Source: Mycobacterium sp. Aquia_216
Lineage (GTDB): Bacteria > Actinomycetota > Actinomycetes > Mycobacteriales > Mycobacteriaceae
Length of the DNA: 64,000 bases
Direction: 5' to 3'
Assembly (NCBI RefSeq): GCF_026723865.1
Contig: NZ_CP113529.1
Coordinates: 5,208,001 to 5,272,000 of the forward strand
Below the pieces are notes generated by a model. It was not told the DNA's origin. It did no database searches and worked only from the letters and a program-made list of their open reading frames with translations. Below, in pieces: positions 45,648 through 55,005 of this stretch. The position numbers and the translations under genes were made by a program. How positions within the stretch are numbered: the first letter of the stretch is position 1; every line of letters starts with the position of its first letter.

Positions 45648-46895
45648 TCAGCGGCTGACTTTGCGGCTGTTCTCGGTGACGAGCAGTCGGTAGGCCAACG
45701 GAAACGCATCCGATGACGAGAACTTCTCCCGCGGTTCGTTGTAGCTGACCTGCTCGACAACGCGCTTGTCCTGGCCGGAGAAATTGTGGTGCTGCTTCCA
45801 GTTGTAGTACACGACGTAGTTGACCTTGCGGTACAGCCGCGCGACGCGACTCCGCGGATACGAAGTGTTGTAATAGAAAACCCAGCTCTCGTCGGCATTC
45901 TTCGGTGTGACAGCACGCGAGTAGACGTGAGTCTGGTAGTCGAACCGGAACGTCGTAGGCAGGTGCACCCCCAAGGCCCATTCCTCGTCGTCGACCAGCC
46001 AATCATGCTCGCCCCGTAGGTGCTGTCGCAGGAAACCCATGACACGCGCCAGATGGAACCGGAACTTGGTGCGTGGAAACTTCGCGTCGTCCAGCCCCGG
46101 GTAGCTCTCCTGAAACTCGGCGCGCTCCACCGTCGACTTGCGTGATTGCTGCGAGTCCTGGAAGTCGAAGAACCGGGTGTTCTCGAACACCAGCGCCCGC
46201 CCGTTGACGATTTTGGTCGGCGGTCGCTCGGGTCCCATGTGCAGCAACAGATTGAGCCCCGACGGATCCTGACTGAGCACCTCAAGGGAGTTGCGATGTA
46301 CAAAGAACGCATGGGAGTCCTGCAGATTTTCCAGCGCGGGACGCCAATTCGCGCGCCAGATCTGCTCTGAATGCATCACGAGCGCCGCGTCGTCGAAGAA
46401 CTCCGGCGGTACGTCCTCTTCGATCGGCGCCGGTTTGCCGTCGCCCATCCAGACGAACACCAGCCCCTTGAGAGTTCTGGTCGGATACGACCGCGCATTG
46501 GAACCGCGCCGGCCGATGTAGCGCGATCGAGCACCCTCGCCGAGGAAGGCCTTTGCTTCTCCTTTCTCGTCCAGGGTCAGGCCGTGGTAAGGGCAGGTGA
46601 TCGTGCCACGAAACAGACATTGCCCCTGCGCCAGTGACGCATTGCGGTGTGGACACCAATTGGTGAGCGCGACGACGTCGCCCGCACTGCCGTGGAAGAA
46701 GACCAGTTCGCGGCCAAGTAGAGTCCGCCGAACTCCCTTGCGATGGGGCACCTTACGCGCCGCGATGGCCGGATACCAGTACTCGGTGAGCCCTAGTTCG
46801 GGAATTTGGTCGCGCAGTCCGAGGCCGCCGCGCCGCGGGGCACCGACCACGGTCGGCGTCGTGGCCAAGGGCGGCTTCTGCTCATCAATGGACAT
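45648..46895 (-). CDS. Rieske-type ring-hydroxylating oxygenase, alpha subunit
   Basis: A 415-residue terminal oxygenase. The Rieske cluster ligands are C81, H83, C101 and H104 (CPHRNAS and CPYHGL). The catalytic domain includes LENLQDSHAFFVHRNS, which carries the 2-His mononuclear iron site. No beta subunit is present, so it is probably an alpha-only oligomer like phthalate or vanillate oxygenases or KshA. It overlaps the preceding hydrolase gene by 11 nt. It would hydroxylate the ring or an activated carbon before extradiol cleavage. Confidence 0.9.
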   Translation of the reverse strand: MSIDEQKPPLATTPTVVGAPRRGGLGLRDQIPELGLTEYWYPAIAARKVPHRKGVRRTLLGRELVFFHGSAGDVVALTNWCPHRNASLAQGQCLFRGTITCPYHGLTLDEKGEAKAFLGEGARSRYIGRRGSNARSYPTRTLKGLVFVWMGDGKPAPIEEDVPPEFFDDAALVMHSEQIWRANWRPALENLQDSHAFFVHRNSLEVLSQDPSGLNLLLHMGPERPPTKIVNGRALVFENTRFFDFQDSQQSRKSTVERAEFQESYPGLDDAKFPRTKFRFHLARVMGFLRQHLRGEHDWLVDDEEWALGVHLPTTFRFDYQTHVYSRAVTPKNADESWVFYYNTSYPRSRVARLYRKVNYVVYYNWKQHHNFSGQDKRVVEQVSYNEPREKFSSSDAFPLAYRLLVTENSRKVSR

Positions 46896-47724
46896 GGGTC
46901 TCCCTTCGCTGCCGCGATGAATCACCACTGGCGCTGGGCGATGAATCGATGAATTCGAGAACTGCTGTCGTCCAGGCGTCCGGGCATTCGAAGTACGCCG
47001 AATGGGCAGCGTTGGCCAGCACTCGGGTGGTCGACGACGGCACCCGCGCGGCGGCGCTGCGCATGACGTCTGGTGGACACAAGACATCGTCGGCGGCCGC
47101 CAGGAACAGCACCGGGAGGCTGAGTGCGGCGAGTTCACTGTCGGAGAACTGTTGCGCTGCCATCGATTCGAGCATGGCCTCGACCGGTGGTTTGGTACCG
47201 AAGCTGGAGATCAGGTTGTACAACACCACCAGGTCGGGGTCGGCGACGGAGAACGCCGCCGACACGACGGGATGTTCGTCGCGCCTCGGACGTTTCGGGA
47301 CGGCCGCGCGCAATGCCCGCGTATGGCGGGGGTCCGCCCCGGCCAGTGTCGTCGACAGCACCAGTGACGCCGTACGTTCCGGGTGTTCGAGTGCGACGCG
47401 AAGTGCGACGAACGCTCCCATCGACTGGCCCACCAGGTGCGTCCGCTCGACGTCCAACGCATCAAGGACCGCCACCAGGTCATCGGCCGCTTCGTCGATG
47501 CCGGTCCGCCCGGAGCGCGCGGTGGAGTTGCCGAATCCACGCTGATCCCAGGTGATTACGCGATGGTGGCGAGCGAATGCGTTGATCTGTCGCCACCAGA
47601 TCGCGTGATTGCCACCCAATCCGTGGCAGAGGACAACGACTTCGCCCGCACCGGTTGACTCGGCGTAGATGCTCTCTCCGCCGTGCTCGATCTGCGTGAC
47701 GTGACGTCCACTGGGGTCGTTCAT
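46885..47724 (-). CDS. Alpha/beta-hydrolase
   Basis: A 279-residue hydrolase with the oxyanion segment CHGLGGNHAIWW, nucleophile in GQSMGA, the acid probably in LAAADDVLCPP, and His in NAAHSAYFE. The fold covers esterases, lactonases and C-C hydrolases; the sequence looks less like a meta-cleavage hydrolase than the one at 51.7 kb. The start overlaps the NTF2-like stop (ATGA), and its end overlaps the Rieske gene, so the order NTF2, hydrolase, Rieske, reductase is one operon. Confidence 0.85.
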   Translation of the reverse strand: MNDPSGRHVTQIEHGGESIYAESTGAGEVVVLCHGLGGNHAIWWRQINAFARHHRVITWDQRGFGNSTARSGRTGIDEAADDLVAVLDALDVERTHLVGQSMGAFVALRVALEHPERTASLVLSTTLAGADPRHTRALRAAVPKRPRRDEHPVVSAAFSVADPDLVVLYNLISSFGTKPPVEAMLESMAAQQFSDSELAALSLPVLFLAAADDVLCPPDVMRSAAARVPSSTTRVLANAAHSAYFECPDAWTTAVLEFIDSSPSASGDSSRQRRETHVH

Positions 47725-48182
47725 CCGCGGAAGACTCGTTCGGCATGCAGGGTATCGCCGTACTCCCAAGCCGCCACTATCTTGTTGTCGGCGATCTCGA
47801 AGAGGAAGTGGAACGCGTTGTCGAAGTTGCGGCCGTTGGCCGTCACGGCGGCGGCGCAGGCACGAACGGCGATCCTGGAGCCCTCGTTGGTCAGGCCCTC
47901 GATGTCGAACGCGAGGCCCCGCGGGAAGAACGCTTGGAATCCCGCGAACCAGGTTGCAGGGTCGACGTAGTCGCGCTTGGACAGCATCCACCAGGTGGCA
48001 TCGGTGGTGAGCATCCGTCTCGCGTCGTCGTAGCGACCGCCGGACAGAGCCGCAAAGAACAACCCGACAACCTCGCGGTTGTCCGCCTGAGCCACCACCT
48101 CGTCGACCTCTCGTCTCCCCACCGCTGATATCGAAATCGCTTCTTTCTCGCACCGAAATACACGCTGCGTCTCGCAGACCAC
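47721..48182 (-). CDS. NTF2/SnoaL-like protein
   Basis: A 153-residue protein; from about residue 33 it is a SnoaL-like domain (EVVGLFFAALSGGRYDDARRMLTTDATWWM through NFDNAFHFLFEIADNKIVAAWEYGDT). The first 30 residues are not conserved, so the real start could be further downstream than the GTG used here. It opens the Rieske operon and is coupled to the hydrolase. Such proteins in catabolic clusters are isomerases, dehydratases or substrate binders; a specific role is not visible. Confidence 0.72.
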   Translation of the reverse strand: MVCETQRVFRCEKEAISISAVGRREVDEVVAQADNREVVGLFFAALSGGRYDDARRMLTTDATWWMLSKRDYVDPATWFAGFQAFFPRGLAFDIEGLTNEGSRIAVRACAAAVTANGRNFDNAFHFLFEIADNKIVAAWEYGDTLHAERVFRG

Positions 48183-48220
48183 TCGCCGATCCGGTCGCTT
48201 GGCAGGTTCGCTACGTCTAC

Positions 48221-48231
48221 GATATCATATC
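48221..48231. promoter_or_regulatory. GATATNATATC operator, site 6 (divergent)
   Basis: Exact GATATCATATC in the divergent promoter between the Rieske operon (minus) and the hydratase-P450-hydrolase operon (plus). Confidence 0.82.
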
Positions 48232-48364
48232 AATCTGATCCCCCGTGCTCAATGTCCCAACGGACGAGCTCGACTTCTGCGGTAGGAGATACCCCCAGTG
48301 TCACCGTTGCATCCCACTCGGCTCCCGCCCTTCGCGTATGTGCCCCAACCGCGATCGGCACGCC

Positions 48365-49189
48365 GTGACCGCTGAAGCACCTGGGCTGGTGCGCATTAGC
48401 GGCGAGATGACCGGCGAAGACCGTCGGCAGGCGGCTGACGCACTGCGTTACGCCGAACGACAACGCAAGCCGATCCCACGGCTCACCGAGCTCTTCCCCG
48501 CAATGTCGGTGGCGGATTCCTATGAGATTCAGTTGCTGAACATACGGCGCCGCGTCGACGCCGGCGCTGTCGTGCGGGGACACAAGGTCGGGCTGTCCTC
48601 GCGTGCGATGCAGTTGATGATGGGGGTCGACGAGCCCGACTACGGACATCTGCTTTCTGACATGTTCGTTGCAGAGAGCACTCCGATAAAGACATCGTCG
48701 TTGTGCTCCCCTCGCGTTGAGGTGGAAATCGCATTCGTTCTCGCCGAACGGTTGCCCGCGCCGGGCTGCACTGTCGCCGACGTCTTGCGCTGCACCGATT
48801 TCGTCTGCCCCGCAATAGAAATCATCGACAGCAGAATAGTCAACTGGGATATCGGCCTCGTGGATACGGTCGCCGACAATGCCTCGTCGGGTCTGGTGGT
48901 GCTCGGCGGCATCCGCACCTCTCTTGAGGAGATCGACCCGAGGACCGTCGGCGCCACGTTGCACCGCAACGGGCAGCTCGTCGCAACCGGTGCGTCCGGG
49001 GCCGTACTCGGCAACCCAGCATCCGCGGTCGCTTGGCTGGCGAACAAGGTCGCGGCTTTCGGCGTACGCCTGCAGGCCGGCCACGTCATTTTGCCAGGGT
49101 CATGTACCCGGGCCTACGACGTCGCCAGCGGACAGACGATCCGCGCTGATTTCGACAAACTCGGCTGCGTCACAACATATTTTGAATAG
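48365..49189 (+). CDS. 2-hydroxypenta-2,4-dienoate hydratase (MhpD/HsaE-like)
   Basis: A 274-residue fumarylacetoacetase-fold hydratase. Characteristic segments are GHKVGLSSRAMQ, PDYGHLLSDMF, SPRVEVEIAFVL with the metal-binding Glu pair, CPAIEIIDSRI and GNPASAVAWLANK. It hydrates 2-hydroxydienoates to 4-hydroxy-2-oxoacids, feeding the aldolase at 42.2 kb. The GTG at 48365 fits the family; ATG at 48407 is an alternative and 48232-48364 would then be leader. Confidence 0.88.
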   Translation: MTAEAPGLVRISGEMTGEDRRQAADALRYAERQRKPIPRLTELFPAMSVADSYEIQLLNIRRRVDAGAVVRGHKVGLSSRAMQLMMGVDEPDYGHLLSDMFVAESTPIKTSSLCSPRVEVEIAFVLAERLPAPGCTVADVLRCTDFVCPAIEIIDSRIVNWDIGLVDTVADNASSGLVVLGGIRTSLEEIDPRTVGATLHRNGQLVATGASGAVLGNPASAVAWLANKVAAFGVRLQAGHVILPGSCTRAYDVASGQTIRADFDKLGCVTTYFE

Positions 49190-49202
49190 GACATAGACGA
49201 CG

Positions 49203-49934
49203 ATGAGCGAACTTATCCACCCCGGGCACGCCATCGGGCAACGATCGAAAGGACCAGGGATCGCCCCGGATACGACCGTCGTCGGCGTCAAGGTCGCTCT
49301 CACGTCGCCGGAAGCGCAACGCCGGGTGGGCTGCTCTCGACCCATCTGGGGATGGCTTACCGATGACATGGAATTGCCCAACGGGGCGCAGATCGCCGGA
49401 CCGCATATCGCGTCGCTGCGCGCCGAAGCCGAGCTGGTCTTCATTCTTGGCAGCGACCTGCGCGGACCGGGTATCACGCATCTCGATGTACTTGCGGCGA
49501 CGCATGCGATCTGCGCCGGTATCGAGCTGCCGACCAGATTCCCAACCGACGTGGAGGTTTCAGTCGACGAACTGATTGCCCGAAATGCCCTGGCAGCCAA
49601 GTTCGTTCTGGGTCATTCCGCTGCCGGCTGGCGCGATCTCGACCTGACGCTGCTCGGCGTCGTGGTCCAGGTCAACGGCGAACCGGTATCTTCGGGCACA
49701 CCCGCCGCGGTCCTTGGCCACCCGGCCAATGCCGTAGCGTCGGTCGTCAACGACATGGCCTACACGGCAACGCTTTCCGCGGATCAATCGGACTATCTTC
49801 GGGCCGGTCAGATCGTGTTCACCGGTGGAATCACCGCCGCGGTCGCATTGACCCCCGGCATCTCGGTGGACGCCCACTTCGCCCATCTCGGATCGGTGGG
49901 GGTCCACACCGCATGCGACAAGACAGCGAACTAG
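49203..49934 (+). CDS. Second MhpD-family enzyme (4-oxalocrotonate decarboxylase or hydratase)
   Basis: A 243-residue FAH-fold protein related to the gene before it: VVGVKVALTSPEAQRRVG, RAEAELVFILG, AICAGIELPTR, LGHPANAVASVVNDM and AGQIVFTGG. Two adjacent family members are typical where one is the dienoate hydratase and the other the 4-oxalocrotonate decarboxylase, and the two often form a complex. The decarboxylase would fit with the aldehyde dehydrogenase at 35 kb as an oxidative branch. It begins 13 nt after the hydratase. Confidence 0.8.
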   Translation: MSELIHPGHAIGQRSKGPGIAPDTTVVGVKVALTSPEAQRRVGCSRPIWGWLTDDMELPNGAQIAGPHIASLRAEAELVFILGSDLRGPGITHLDVLAATHAICAGIELPTRFPTDVEVSVDELIARNALAAKFVLGHSAAGWRDLDLTLLGVVVQVNGEPVSSGTPAAVLGHPANAVASVVNDMAYTATLSADQSDYLRAGQIVFTGGITAAVALTPGISVDAHFAHLGSVGVHTACDKTAN

Positions 49935-49939
49935 TCGCC

Positions 49940-50446
49940 ATGGCAAAGATGGTGCAGGTGACGCGGGTCGTCGAAACGGCCCGTTCCACGGCCGGTCGGT
50001 CGACCATCGGCGTCGACAGGGTCGCTCCCACAACCCGATTGCCCACCGGGCGTGCGCTCGCCGAACTCTGGGGCACCGACCGGCTTCTCGAGCTCGCCGC
50101 GAAGATGCAACCGTCCCCGGGAATCTTTCCGGCCGCCAATGGCGCTCGGCTTTGGGTCCTGGTCATCCCCCCGGATCGAGATTCCCAGAGCGCCGGTGAT
50201 CTACATGCGACCGACACCCTGGACCTCGGGTTCGTTCTGCAGGGCACCGTGAACTTGGAGATGGCCGACGGCACGATCTCGACATTGCACCAGGGTGACG
50301 CGTTCGTCCAGACCGGGACCGCCCACCGATGGATCAACGAGGGCAGCGAACCCGCAGCACTTGGGATCGTCGTCATCGGCACCGGGCACGGCCACGTCGC
50401 CAGCGGTGACCATCACACGCCGGCAAGCCACGTCGGCCAACAGTAA
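49940..50446 (+). CDS. Cupin-domain protein
   Basis: A 168-residue protein with a single cupin barrel in the C-terminal half: a strand around LDLGFVLQGTVNLEMADG and the second motif HQGDAFVQTGTAHRWINEG. The first cupin motif lacks the usual metal-binding His pair, so it may bind a ligand rather than act as an oxygenase. The ATG at 49940 lies just after the previous stop; the frame is open further upstream. Its position in an aromatic-catabolism operon suggests a small accessory or isomerase role. Confidence 0.75.
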   Translation: MAKMVQVTRVVETARSTAGRSTIGVDRVAPTTRLPTGRALAELWGTDRLLELAAKMQPSPGIFPAANGARLWVLVIPPDRDSQSAGDLHATDTLDLGFVLQGTVNLEMADGTISTLHQGDAFVQTGTAHRWINEGSEPAALGIVVIGTGHGHVASGDHHTPASHVGQQ

Positions 50447-50466
50447 GCACGGCAGAGGGAGTTCAC

Positions 50467-51690
50467 ATGTCACTGGAAATGACGACATCGAATACGTTGG
50501 CGCACAATGCCACCCGATATCTGACCGATCCCGTATTCCGTCGTGATCCGTGGGACTTCTTCGCCAAGGTGCGCGCCGAATCGCCGGTGATCCAGTCCGA
50601 CGCGGGCATCTGGTTGATCACCGGCTACGACGCGGCCAGCGATGCCTTGCGCAACGATGTGCTGCTGAGCCGCCGCGACGCCGGGCTCAAGCATCTCGTG
50701 GTCGACGATCCGCAAGCCCGGCTGATCATCACGTCGAAGATGCTCTACAACGACCGACCCGAGCACACCCGCCTGCGGCGCCTGGTATCCCAGGCGTTCA
50801 CGCCCCGTGGTATCGCGAAGTGGCGGGATCGGGTCGCCGAAATCTCGCACAAGACGCTGGATCAGATTCTGCCCCAGGGCCGAATGGATGTGGTCAGCGA
50901 CTACGCATACCCGGTGGTGGCGGCCATCATCACCGAACTGCTCGGCATTCGCCAGGGCGATCTGCCCCAGTTCCTGGAGTGGTCCGAGGCGATCACCGAA
51001 CCGCCGCCGGGGGGCGATCCCACCAGTTTTCGAGAATCCGCCAACAAGGCGACCGTCGAGATCACCGCATATGTCCGAGAACGCATCGCGGAGCGACGGG
51101 ACCAACCGGCGGATGATCTGCTGACCAAGCTCATCCGGGCCGAGGAGCCCGAGGACGGTACCCTCGCCGAACACGAATTGGTCGCCATGACAATCGAGCT
51201 CATCCACGCCGGGTTCGAGACGACGTCGAACTTCGTCTGTAACGGTCTGCATGTCCTGCTGCAGCATCCCGATCAGTTGGCGGAGTTGACCGGCCATCTC
51301 GACCTACTTCCCGACACGATCAACGAACTGCTGCGCTACGAGAGTCCCGCACCCATGCCGCTGCCCCGGGTGGCGGTCGACGATGTCGAGATCGCCGGCA
51401 CGACGATCCGGCGTGGTGACACCGTCGTCGTGGCGCTGGCCGCGGCCAACCGCGACCCGGCGCATTTCTCCGACCCGGAACGCTTTGACATACATCGCAC
51501 CAACAACAACCTGATTTCCTTCGGCTTCGGGGCACATCACTGCCTCGGACACGCATTGGCACGGCTCGAGTCGACGGAGATCTTCACCGCATTGCTGAGC
51601 CGCATTCCCAACATCGAGTCCGCAGGAGAAGCACAATGGAGCGATCATCAGTTCTTTCGGACCCTCGACACGCTGCCGGTGAGGTGGTGA
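50467..51690 (+). CDS. Cytochrome P450 (first of two)
   Basis: A 407-residue soluble bacterial P450. The heme ligand is Cys359 in FGFGAHHCLG, the I-helix oxygen site is HAGFETTSN, and the K-helix ExxR lies in ELLRYES. GAGGGAG lies ahead of the ATG. It needs a ferredoxin and reductase; the only redox partner in the window is the reductase at 44.6 kb. It is in the operon with ring-cleavage genes and may hydroxylate the ring or a side chain. Its stop overlaps the next start as GTGA. Confidence 0.92.
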   Translation: MSLEMTTSNTLAHNATRYLTDPVFRRDPWDFFAKVRAESPVIQSDAGIWLITGYDAASDALRNDVLLSRRDAGLKHLVVDDPQARLIITSKMLYNDRPEHTRLRRLVSQAFTPRGIAKWRDRVAEISHKTLDQILPQGRMDVVSDYAYPVVAAIITELLGIRQGDLPQFLEWSEAITEPPPGGDPTSFRESANKATVEITAYVRERIAERRDQPADDLLTKLIRAEEPEDGTLAEHELVAMTIELIHAGFETTSNFVCNGLHVLLQHPDQLAELTGHLDLLPDTINELLRYESPAPMPLPRVAVDDVEIAGTTIRRGDTVVVALAAANRDPAHFSDPERFDIHRTNNNLISFGFGAHHCLGHALARLESTEIFTALLSRIPNIESAGEAQWSDHQFFRTLDTLPVRW

Positions 51691-52562
51691 GCACGGCGTC
51701 GGGTTGGTGCCATCTCATGGGCGCCGGCGTGGCCGAAAAGTACTACAACGTCAACGGTATTCGTACCCGCGCGCTAGAGGCCGGTACCGGGCTCCCGCTG
51801 ATCTTGTTGCATGGCACCGGTGGTCATGCCGAAACCTATCTGCGCAATATCGCCCCGTTGTCCCGACACTTTCGCGTTCTCGCGGTCGACATGGTCGGAC
51901 ACGGGTACACCAGCCCGATCGACGGCGACTACACGATGGACATCTTCGCCGATCATGTGGCCGGGCTCATCGACGCGATCGGTGCCGAATCGGCTTTCCT
52001 GTCCGGCGAATCGCTCGGTGGGGGCGTCTCGTGCTGGACCGCCTTGAAGTACCCGCACAAGATTCGTGCGCTGTGTCTCAACACCGGGATTCTGGCCCGG
52101 CCCGACGAGAAGGGACTCAAGGACCTCGACGATATCGAGGCGCGCACCGCGCAACTGGCCGACAATTTCAACGCCGAGACGGTCCGGCGGCGGCTGGAGT
52201 GGCTGGTGTACGACCCGACCAGCATGACCGACGAGATGGTTCAGATTCGGCTGAAGATCTACTCGCAACCCGGCATGATCGAAACGATGGTCAAGGTGAT
52301 GAAGACCGTGATGCAGATGAATCGTGAGGCGTTCGGCGATGTCGACTACTACGACCACACCCTGGCGAACATCCAGTGCCCCGCATCGGTGATCTGGACC
52401 GACCACAATCCGGGCAAGAGCTTCGAGGCGATCAAACCGGCCATTGACGCCATTCCGAATCGGGAAGTCCATCTGCTCGAAGACGCCGGCCACTGGCCCC
52501 AGTGGGAGAAGGCCGATGAGGTCAACGAACGGATGATCGAGTTTCTGCTCAGGCACTGCTGA
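51687..52562 (+). CDS. Meta-cleavage-product C-C hydrolase (alpha/beta-hydrolase)
   Basis: A 291-residue hydrolase of the BphD/MhpC/HsaD type. Oxyanion region LLHGTGGHAETY, nucleophile in SGESLGGG, acid in WTDHNPGKS and His in DAGHWPQWEKADEVN; the last motif is characteristic of meta-cleavage hydrolases. It splits the ring-opened dienoate into a 2-hydroxydienoate and an acid, which depends on the ring substituent. GTG at 51687 couples it to the P450; an ATG at 51717 is an alternative start. Confidence 0.88.
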   Translation: MSTASGWCHLMGAGVAEKYYNVNGIRTRALEAGTGLPLILLHGTGGHAETYLRNIAPLSRHFRVLAVDMVGHGYTSPIDGDYTMDIFADHVAGLIDAIGAESAFLSGESLGGGVSCWTALKYPHKIRALCLNTGILARPDEKGLKDLDDIEARTAQLADNFNAETVRRRLEWLVYDPTSMTDEMVQIRLKIYSQPGMIETMVKVMKTVMQMNREAFGDVDYYDHTLANIQCPASVIWTDHNPGKSFEAIKPAIDAIPNREVHLLEDAGHWPQWEKADEVNERMIEFLLRHC

Positions 52563-52628
52563 AGGCCGACGCGGCAAAGCGGGTTGGTGCCCCGTCATAC
52601 GCACCAACCCGATTCGAGTCACGATAAA

Positions 52629-53321
52629 ATGTATGATGTCGTCGTGGTCAACAACCTGAAAGGCAAAAGCTCGCCCATCAAGCACAAGTCGATGACAGAC
52701 AATGTCAGCGAACAGCTACGAACGATGATCTTGTCCCGCGAGCTCGAACCGGGGCTGCGGGTAACTCAGGTTGAACTGGCGGAAATGTTGGGTGTAAGCA
52801 CCATGCCCATCCGCGAGGCGCTGCTGCGCCTGGTCGCCGAAGGTCTGGTAGTCACCGCCGCAAACCGATCCTTCGAAGTGGCGACCACCACTGAACGGGG
52901 CATCAGGGACGTCTACTGGATTCACGGGGTGCTGGCCGGCGAACTCGCGGCGCGGGCGTGGGACAACAAGACCGACGCGCTGCTCGTCACGCTACGGCAG
53001 GAGCATGAAAACTCCGTCCAGGCACTCAAATCGGGCAACTTTCACCAACTCACCGAGTCCAATCGCCGGTTCCACGCCGCCATCAACGCGGCGGCGGAGT
53101 CCCCGACAATCAATGTGATCCTTCGAAACACCTTGCATTACTTTCCGGACTTCAGTTTGGATGTCGCGGGCTGGCGCGAGTTGGCCATCAATTGGCAACG
53201 CGAACTTATCGAGCAATTCAGCAGCGGCGATCGCAACCACGCTCAACTGGTGTCGCACTTGAAGAGCCAAGCGGCGGCCGAACTGTTCATCGATGCGTAC
53301 TGGTCGGGTCCGGAGACCTGA
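52629..53321 (+). CDS. GntR-family regulator with FCD domain
   Basis: A 230-residue FadR-subfamily regulator. The winged helix covers about 20-80 (LEPGLRVTQVELAEMLGVSTMPIREALLRLVAEGLV) and the all-helical FCD domain the rest. Its likely metal ligands include a His in NRRFHAAINAAAESP and one in QLVSHLKSQ. FCD regulators usually repress catabolic genes and release DNA on binding an organic acid. It is a single gene in the middle of the regulon, with a degenerate operator at its own start, so it is my preferred candidate for the GATATNATATC-binding protein. ATG at 52692 is an alternative start. Confidence 0.88.
   Translation: MYDVVVVNNLKGKSSPIKHKSMTDNVSEQLRTMILSRELEPGLRVTQVELAEMLGVSTMPIREALLRLVAEGLVVTAANRSFEVATTTERGIRDVYWIHGVLAGELAARAWDNKTDALLVTLRQEHENSVQALKSGNFHQLTESNRRFHAAINAAAESPTINVILRNTLHYFPDFSLDVAGWRELAINWQRELIEQFSSGDRNHAQLVSHLKSQAAAELFIDAYWSGPET
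52630..52640. promoter_or_regulatory. Degenerate GATATNATATC-like site at the gntR start
   Basis: TGTATGATGTC matches the palindrome at 8 of 11 positions (counting the centre as free). It overlaps the first possible gntR start and could allow weak autoregulation if translation starts at 52692. Confidence 0.35.
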
Positions 53322-53373
53322 GCGCGCATCCAGCAGGTGGGAATCTCCCGGCCTTCAGCGGTGGGCAGGAAAC

Positions 53374-55005
53374 TCAAGGAGATATCGGCGTTGACGCCGC
53401 CGGGACGGCCGGTCGGCTCGCATAGCGATCGTAGGTGTTCGCCGAATTGGGACGCTCACGTAGCGCGGACTTGACGGGCCTGCCCGTATCGGCTGTCACG
53501 GGCAGACTTTCGGCGAAATCGATGTATCTCGGCACCATGAATCGCGGCAGCCGGCCTTCGAGAAATTCCACGAGTTGAGGCGACGTGAGATCGCTGCCCG
53601 GTTTGGGCACCACGAACAGCTTCACTTCCTCGTCGGCGTGGGGCGCATCGCTGGTCGGGTCCGCGGGCACGCCCACTGCCGCGCAGATCTCCACGCCCGG
53701 ATGGGCGACCGCTTCCGCCTCGATTTCGTACGAGGAGATGCTGCGTCCGTGCCGGCGGATCGAGTCTTTGAGCCTGTCCTGAAAACAGAAGTCACCCGAC
53801 GGCTCCCGGAGGAAGAGGTCTCCGGTGCGCAACCATCCGTCTCGCATCACGTTGCCGGTATCGGTGGCTTGGTCGGCGTATCCACTCATCAGCCCGCGCG
53901 GGTTGAGGCTTCGCACCACCAATTCGCCGACCGTTCCGTCGGGAACGACCGCGCCGTACGCGTCGACCAGCCTGCACTCGTAGTCCGGAGCGGGCCGCCC
54001 CGCCACACCATGGTGGGCGGGGTCGGACGAAAACAGCACGGGCCCAATCTCTGTGGCACCGTACAGCCCGGAGACTTGCACCGCGAACCGCTCCGAAAAG
54101 GCGCGGTAGTCGCGGATCACGGGAGTCATGGCGGCATACCGCAGGGGATTGTCGGCATCGTCGCTTCGCTTCGGCGTATCCCACAGTGCTGCCGACACGG
54201 AAACCAATACTGTCGTGCGGCAGTCGAATCCGCGCACATCACTCCAGAACTGCGGCGCGCTGAACCGGTCGCGCAGCACCAGCCGGACGCCCCGGTCGAC
54301 CGCGGCCGCCAGCGCCAAGGACCCCAGCGAATGTCCCACCGACCACGGGCTGTAATACGCTCCGCCGACAGCGTCTGCCCCACCCGGTATCAGCCGGCGC
54401 GCACAGGTCAGCACGAATTCGTGTGACAACATCACCGGCTTCGACGGGCCCGTTGTCCCAGAGGTGAAGATGATCCCCTGGATATCGGCAAGGTCGGGAT
54501 GGGGCCGGGGGCTGGGTTCGGCAGCGGACAGCAAGTCGGCCGCATGCAGGACCGGCAGGGATTCACGTCCGGAGGCATCGGCCCGCTCTACCGGCCCCGC
54601 CGCATCGGTGAGCACCACGGAGCGCAGGTCGGGCGCCAGGTCGGTGACGGGAGCCACCTGCGCCCAGTGCTCGGCATCGGTCACCAAGACCGTGCAGCCG
54701 GTGCAGCTCAGGGCGCGAGATAGCAACCGCCCGCGCAACAGCGGGTTCAGCGCGACGACGGTGCCGCCCAGCCAGCCGACGGCCAGCTGCACGGTGAAGG
54801 CGCCCGCTGTGGTCGGCAGCATCAGACCAATTCGATCCCCCGCGCACGCGTCCGCGGCCTCGAGGGCCTGCGCCCACCGCAGCGCCGTCGTGTGCAATGC
54901 GGCGTACGTCAGCTCGGCTCCACCCACGTCTTGGACCGCAACGCGAGTCGGCTCGGCCGAAGCCAGCCGCTGGACCGCGAGGGTGGTGAGATCCTCGACC
55001 CTCAT
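53374..55005 (-). CDS. Acyl-CoA synthetase (AMP-forming)
   Basis: A 543-residue adenylate-forming ligase. Motifs: IIFTSGTTGPSKPVMLSHE (ATP loop), LYGATEIGP (A5), LRTGDLF (A7) and a C-terminal DSIRRHGRSISSYEIEAE segment. The usual catalytic Lys near the end lies in TGRPVKSALRE. Its overall pattern resembles cyclohexanecarboxylate or aromatic/branched-acid ligases rather than long-chain FadD. The ATG at 55005 overlaps the stop of an 81-residue gene (ATGA). It probably activates an acid released by ring cleavage or side-chain oxidation. Confidence 0.88.
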   Translation of the reverse strand: MRVEDLTTLAVQRLASAEPTRVAVQDVGGAELTYAALHTTALRWAQALEAADACAGDRIGLMLPTTAGAFTVQLAVGWLGGTVVALNPLLRGRLLSRALSCTGCTVLVTDAEHWAQVAPVTDLAPDLRSVVLTDAAGPVERADASGRESLPVLHAADLLSAAEPSPRPHPDLADIQGIIFTSGTTGPSKPVMLSHEFVLTCARRLIPGGADAVGGAYYSPWSVGHSLGSLALAAAVDRGVRLVLRDRFSAPQFWSDVRGFDCRTTVLVSVSAALWDTPKRSDDADNPLRYAAMTPVIRDYRAFSERFAVQVSGLYGATEIGPVLFSSDPAHHGVAGRPAPDYECRLVDAYGAVVPDGTVGELVVRSLNPRGLMSGYADQATDTGNVMRDGWLRTGDLFLREPSGDFCFQDRLKDSIRRHGRSISSYEIEAEAVAHPGVEICAAVGVPADPTSDAPHADEEVKLFVVPKPGSDLTSPQLVEFLEGRLPRFMVPRYIDFAESLPVTADTGRPVKSALRERPNSANTYDRYASRPAVPAASTPISP